From positions 1 to 58,119 of the forward strand of contig JARWMV010000096.1 in assembly GCA_030998015.1 (NCBI GenBank): a stretch of 58,119 nucleotides of DNA. Direction: 5' to 3'. The notes under the pieces were generated by a model. It made no database searches and was not told the origin of the DNA. It saw only the letters and a program-made list of their open reading frames with translations. Positions 54,637-58,119 of this stretch are shown piece by piece. The translations under genes were made by a program, and so were the position numbers. The DNA comes from Ceratorhiza oryzae-sativae. Lineage: Eukaryota > Basidiomycota > Agaricomycetes > Cantharellales > Ceratobasidiaceae. Each line of letters begins with the position of its first letter. The stretch's first letter is position 1.

Positions 54637-56208
54637 TTTACTTGACATAATTATATTTGTCCAGGAGCAAAGAACCAACACATTCTCCATTGACCAAGGA
54701 ACTGATGGAGTGACGAGCTTGCTATGCTTAGTGACCGAACCTCGCAAATTTGCTAAATAGATAGCCTGGTCTAATTAGGAAAGTAACGAGCCTGAGGTGA
54801 GTGTTGGAGATGTTGTGACGACTACTCCATGGACTAGTCTCTGGTGTGGAGGAGTGATACGGCGTACGTGCTGCGAGGTGTGTGGAGTGGACACTACTGA
54901 GCCCGTGCCCCCAAATCGGGGTTTTATAAATCTTGCAAGATTGCTCGTTTCTACTAAGGTACCATGAGATGCGGCGTGCAACAACCGAGCGTGGTGCATA
55001 TCGCAACTTCCACGCCTGTGCTCGCGGGTGAGCTTGGTGCTCACCCGAGTGCTCGGACAAGCATCATTTGAAGGACAAATCGGGTCAAGGTTCTAAACCT
55101 ATTTCAAGGAAGCATAGGCAGTCCGAGCCGCCAAATTGCGTACGGCGTACTCATGTCGTTGTGCACGGCGCTGAAAACTGGTGATCCAAACCGCATGATC
55201 TCGCAGGGGATCACGGGTGCAGCAATCGGGGAGCCCGGGGCCCAATTTGGAGTGATGGTTACTGCCTGGAGATGCGCCGATCTATCTAGGGCTTACCCAC
55301 CCATTGAGTGGCTGCGTGTCCGCCAGGCCGCATACGCCGTATCCGCGAGACCACGCCCGGCAGGGCTTTCGTCGAGCCGGGGAAGTATCCTCTCGCGAGC
55401 CGCGCGTGGCATGCGTGCGAGGCCACGTACGGCGCTCGTGGCGGGTTGGGTGCAATGCACCTGCCTGGGTGCGTACGGCGTATCTGTGGGGCGCGTGTTC
55501 GGCGGGGTTGCTGCGGACGCGCGTACGACGTATCTGTATAGCTGGGTGTGCGATGCCTCGAGAATCTGGACGAGGCGAATAAGGCAGATTGCGTACGGCA
55601 TACGTGACAGGCCAGGGCCACACTAGGTGGATGAGGCTTGTGTGCCAGACCGCGTAGGGAGTTTCCCTGCGCAGCGCAGCGGCTAATAGCCTTATGGCTA
55701 TCCACACGGCCGCTTCTGCTTCATTCGCGATCACTCGCCCACGCCACCGTAGGAAGTGTCGGGAGTTAACCTAACTCCGGGGACTTAAGGACATTTCGGA
55801 CGGGACTTATATGTGTTTCATTCAGGGAAATTACCCCCCAGACCCTTTTCTGGCACATCGAATCATGGATCAGAAGGCAATTTGATATGGTTGCGGGACT
55901 TTTTGGAAGCCCGAAGTGCCACAAACGTCCACTCGGTCCCGATAGTCGGGAATTCATCAAAGTCCGGGCTCATTAGCCCACTCATGTGAATTGTAGATGG
56001 AACAATAGATTCGAATAAGCCAAATCACTGATGTGCGAATGGTAAACCATCAGTAGGATACAACTTGAAGCTATCAATACACGAGCTATCAATACATGCG
56101 CTATCAATACAACGGGTATGACAAAGAGTAAGGAAAAGAACACGATGAGGACATCAGAATGGAGCGAAGGCAAGGTCGAGCAAATAGCAGAGTGAAGATG
56201 TGTCTAGT
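54637..56208. other. intergenic with GTACGNCGTAC-type motif cluster; 3' flank of the Tnp2 gene
   Basis: GC-rich DNA with many overlapping open frames (55282-55734) and no credible protein. It has several exact or one-off copies of GTACGNCGTAC. Between 55770 and 55980 GGGACTT occurs three times and AAGTCC once, perhaps subterminal repeats of the CACTA element. GCTATCAATACA is repeated three times near 56075-56115. Confidence 0.45.
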
Positions 56209-58119
56209 TTAGGTCGGGGTCGGGATTCCCATTCTCGTCGTTGAATTGCGTACGTGCACCTCGGCTCCGATCGATGATCGCATAGGTATTAAACCACCGA
56301 TCTTCATTCGTCCGACGGCAGAATGCACTGTCTTGAGATTAATGACGGTCGGGGCGTTTAGCCGATTGTATGTGACGATGGGGGTCTCGGGTAGTGTCGC
56401 ATCAAGACCTCTCGTACCGTCACACTCCTTGACGCGAGCGAGTATATACGGGACACGAACATTTGCGCTAGAGTGTTGTTAGTATACACAAAATGAATGG
56501 GAAATAAGAAACGCTTACACCCGATCACGAACGTACTCGACATAGAAAGTGTCGATCACGCAGCCATAATTGATAAGGCGCATTGGTTGATCATCTGCGT
56601 ACCTAAACCTGGCGTTTCGGTCTGGCAGAAGCTCGTACTATGAGATAAAACGAGAAGTTAGTGGCGTGGTCCGATATCAATACGAGTTGATAAATGGCTT
56701 ACCCGTATAAAAGAGTTGTCGCGAGATTTTCCGTCCGGCTTGATGCGATCAGCCACTCGAATTCGGTCTCCCATGCTGGCCAAACGAACTCGGCCATGAC
56801 GTACCAACGTGGTCCAGTCGATTCGTGCACGGTGTTGTTCTGGCGTGAAATTCCCGCCCTCCGGAAGCATGAAATACCGAGCCATTTGTCTCTTGAGTTC
56901 GTCGTTGGCGCGGTAATTGAGCTCTACTGGCTGACCGAACACGTAGTCCTCGACTGGAAAGAGCGCGACAAATATTCAGGAAAAAAACTAAATCGAGCAA
57001 GAGGAGAGCGACTTACAGCCCGGGTATACTGTCTCCTTGGTGGAAATTAGTTCGTTACCTACTGCGTTTAACGTCCTAATCGGCTTGAGGAGGGAAGGCA
57101 TATCGTTCACACGCGCGACGATTTGCAGTTGTGCACGCCGTCGTATGAAGTTGTCGAGGTACTCGTAGGGTCGAACACGGTTCTGGAGCGCTGGTCTGAG
57201 CAAATAGCCACAGAAGCGCTCCATGACGAAGCACCATGTGAGTGAGAGTGGGCCCACGCGTCGAATGTAATGTGGGATGTGAAGCAGCACGTGTATGGTC
57301 ACCGGGCAAGTTGAAAGTCGATCATGATCGTATCGATAGTAGAGGCTATTGCTCGTTTCAGTGATGATCGAAAGTAAAGGCTAAAATGTTACATACCTTT
57401 CGTACTCTTGAACCCACTCGTTAATCATGACCTCGAGTTCGTCCACCTGCGCGGGGGTGATCTTCATATCGAGACACCAAATGAAGATCTCGCGCATAGC
57501 CAGGAAATGTCTACGATATTGGTTCAGTCAAGTGCCCGAACTGCAAAAGGGGAAACTTACTCGTAATACACCTGCGCGAGTCGGTTGTGGAGTAAGATCG
57601 GCGCTAGATACATGAACCAAAAGGCATATGCCTCGGCTTTGTATAGGCTCATGTCGGTGTCGATGTTCGGCAATGTGCCCACGAATTGACCTGGTATCGT
57701 GTACCTGGCCTGTTCGGTGAGTTCCCCTATTATCTTCCAGTCTTGTGCGGATACTCGGTAAGCGGCGTCGTTCTCGATCGACTTGAAGATTCCCTTCCAG
57801 TGCATGAGCATATTCGGAACTAGATTCTCGAAAAATAAATGCATTAGTTCATACGGCGCACAAGACGAAAGATCGATCGACTTCAGGCGCGTGAAAAGCG
57901 GCCGAGCAGTGTTGAGACCGGAATCCGTCTGAAGTTGAGCGCGTGCTCCTCTTTCGGCCGCTTCCAAACGATCGTAAAACAATAAAAAAGTGTCGTGACC
58001 ACGCATGGCTAGTCCTTCAGGAGGAACACCGCCTCGCGGTTTGGTATGGCCAAGGGCACATAATAGGTTACATGTCCCTTATCCGACACAAACGGCGTAC
58101 CTAAGATGAGACAGGCGCG
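56209..58119 (-). CDS. Tnp2-family (CACTA/Plavaka-like) transposase, 3' half, runs off the window
   Basis: Six minus-strand exons join in frame down to TAA 56209. Segments include LKSIDLSSCAPYELMHLFFE, FKSIENDAAYRVSAQDWKII, AEAYAFWFMYLAPILLHNRL, then HFLAMREIFIWCLDMKI, YYRYDHDRLSTCPVTIHVLL, CFVMERFCGYLLRP, and a C-terminal domain ending RMGIPTPT. This order is that of basidiomycete Tnp2 transposases, which move CACTA-type DNA elements. Introns are about 50-60 nt (for example the junction GTAAGTTTCC after VYYE near 57560, and 56514-56462) and all keep frame, so this half looks intact. The 5' half, including the remaining catalytic region, lies beyond 58119, as does the other element end. The frame reads on past 58006 with LGHTKPRGG. 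Confidence 0.85.

Noticed and set aside
55282..55734. Five overlapping ORFs of 77-157 codons
   Set aside because: All six frames look open because of GC-rich repeated GTACGGCG motifs; composition is Arg/Pro/Ala noise.
1..58119. CRISPR arrays, operons, bacterial ribosome-binding sites
   Set aside because: The gene structure is eukaryotic with spliceosomal introns; no spaced direct-repeat array was seen.

Overview
The window looks like nuclear DNA of a filamentous basidiomycete, most likely an Agaricomycete and plausibly Rhizoctonia/Ceratobasidiaceae (inference). The reasons are dense 45-60 nt GT-AG introns with CTAAC/CTGAC-like branch points, a FunK1-type protein kinase relic, a Tnp2-type CACTA transposase, chromodomain Gypsy elements, and blocks where nearly every CpG has become TpG or CpA. 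No organism name can be read directly from the sequence.

Layout. 1996-5218 (+) is an intact 11-exon CSC1/OSCA-type channel gene. 6414-31925 is a FunK1 kinase gene relic split by a Ty1/copia element (6544-31400, TSD GAAGG). The copia element is a nest: a 1.3-kb solo LTR sits in its 5' LTR (6629-7929, TSD TTTAT), a 10.6-kb chromovirus 'Gypsy-1' in its gag (8410-19015, TSD TATTC), and a young chromovirus 'Gypsy-2' in its pol on the minus strand (20954-27894, TSD CATGC). Gypsy-1 itself carries a reversed solo LTR of its own family (16389-16965, TSD CAAGC). With insertions removed the copia element is about 6.0 kb with 284-bp LTRs.

The most unusual content is 3' of the Gypsy-1 pol gene. About 4.1 kb that a chromovirus would not normally have holds a rolling-circle replication initiator (Rep) relic like those of geminiviruses and genomoviruses (16255-18150, +), with HUH nuclease motifs and a superfamily 3 helicase Walker A. 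A divergently oriented, spliced, cysteine-rich gene lies next to it (15283-15818, -), with a hairpin-bearing intergenic region between, and there is a further unknown decayed ORF (14363-15246). This is an ambisense CRESS-DNA-like cassette inside an LTR retrotransposon.

Right of the nest lie an unknown 5-exon gene (32367-34087), a 4.66-kb DNA transposon with inverted ends holding a decayed Tc1/mariner-type transposase and a second, spliced gene on the opposite strand (34378-39035), repeat-rich intergenic DNA, a large SNF2-type helicase gene with one frameshift in motif VI (42910-49052), an unknown gene (51382-54288) bracketed by telomere-like repeats in outward orientation, two small foldback elements, and the 3' half of a Tnp2/CACTA transposase gene running off the right edge (56209-58119, -).

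Two window-wide patterns tie the region together. First, CpG loss is block-like. The copia 5' LTR has lost almost all the CpGs its 3' LTR kept, and many lesions in the nested elements (integrase Asp and Glu, Rep Arg to stop, transposase Glu) fit deamination at CpG. The CpG-poor block ends abruptly at about 28.8-29.2 kb, inside one insertion. Second, both chromoviruses have a Tf1-like self-priming layout: a TATA box, then an 11-bp hairpin whose 3' arm is complementary to the primer-binding site two bases after the 5' LTR. The copia element has a site matching the anticodon arm of initiator tRNA-Met.
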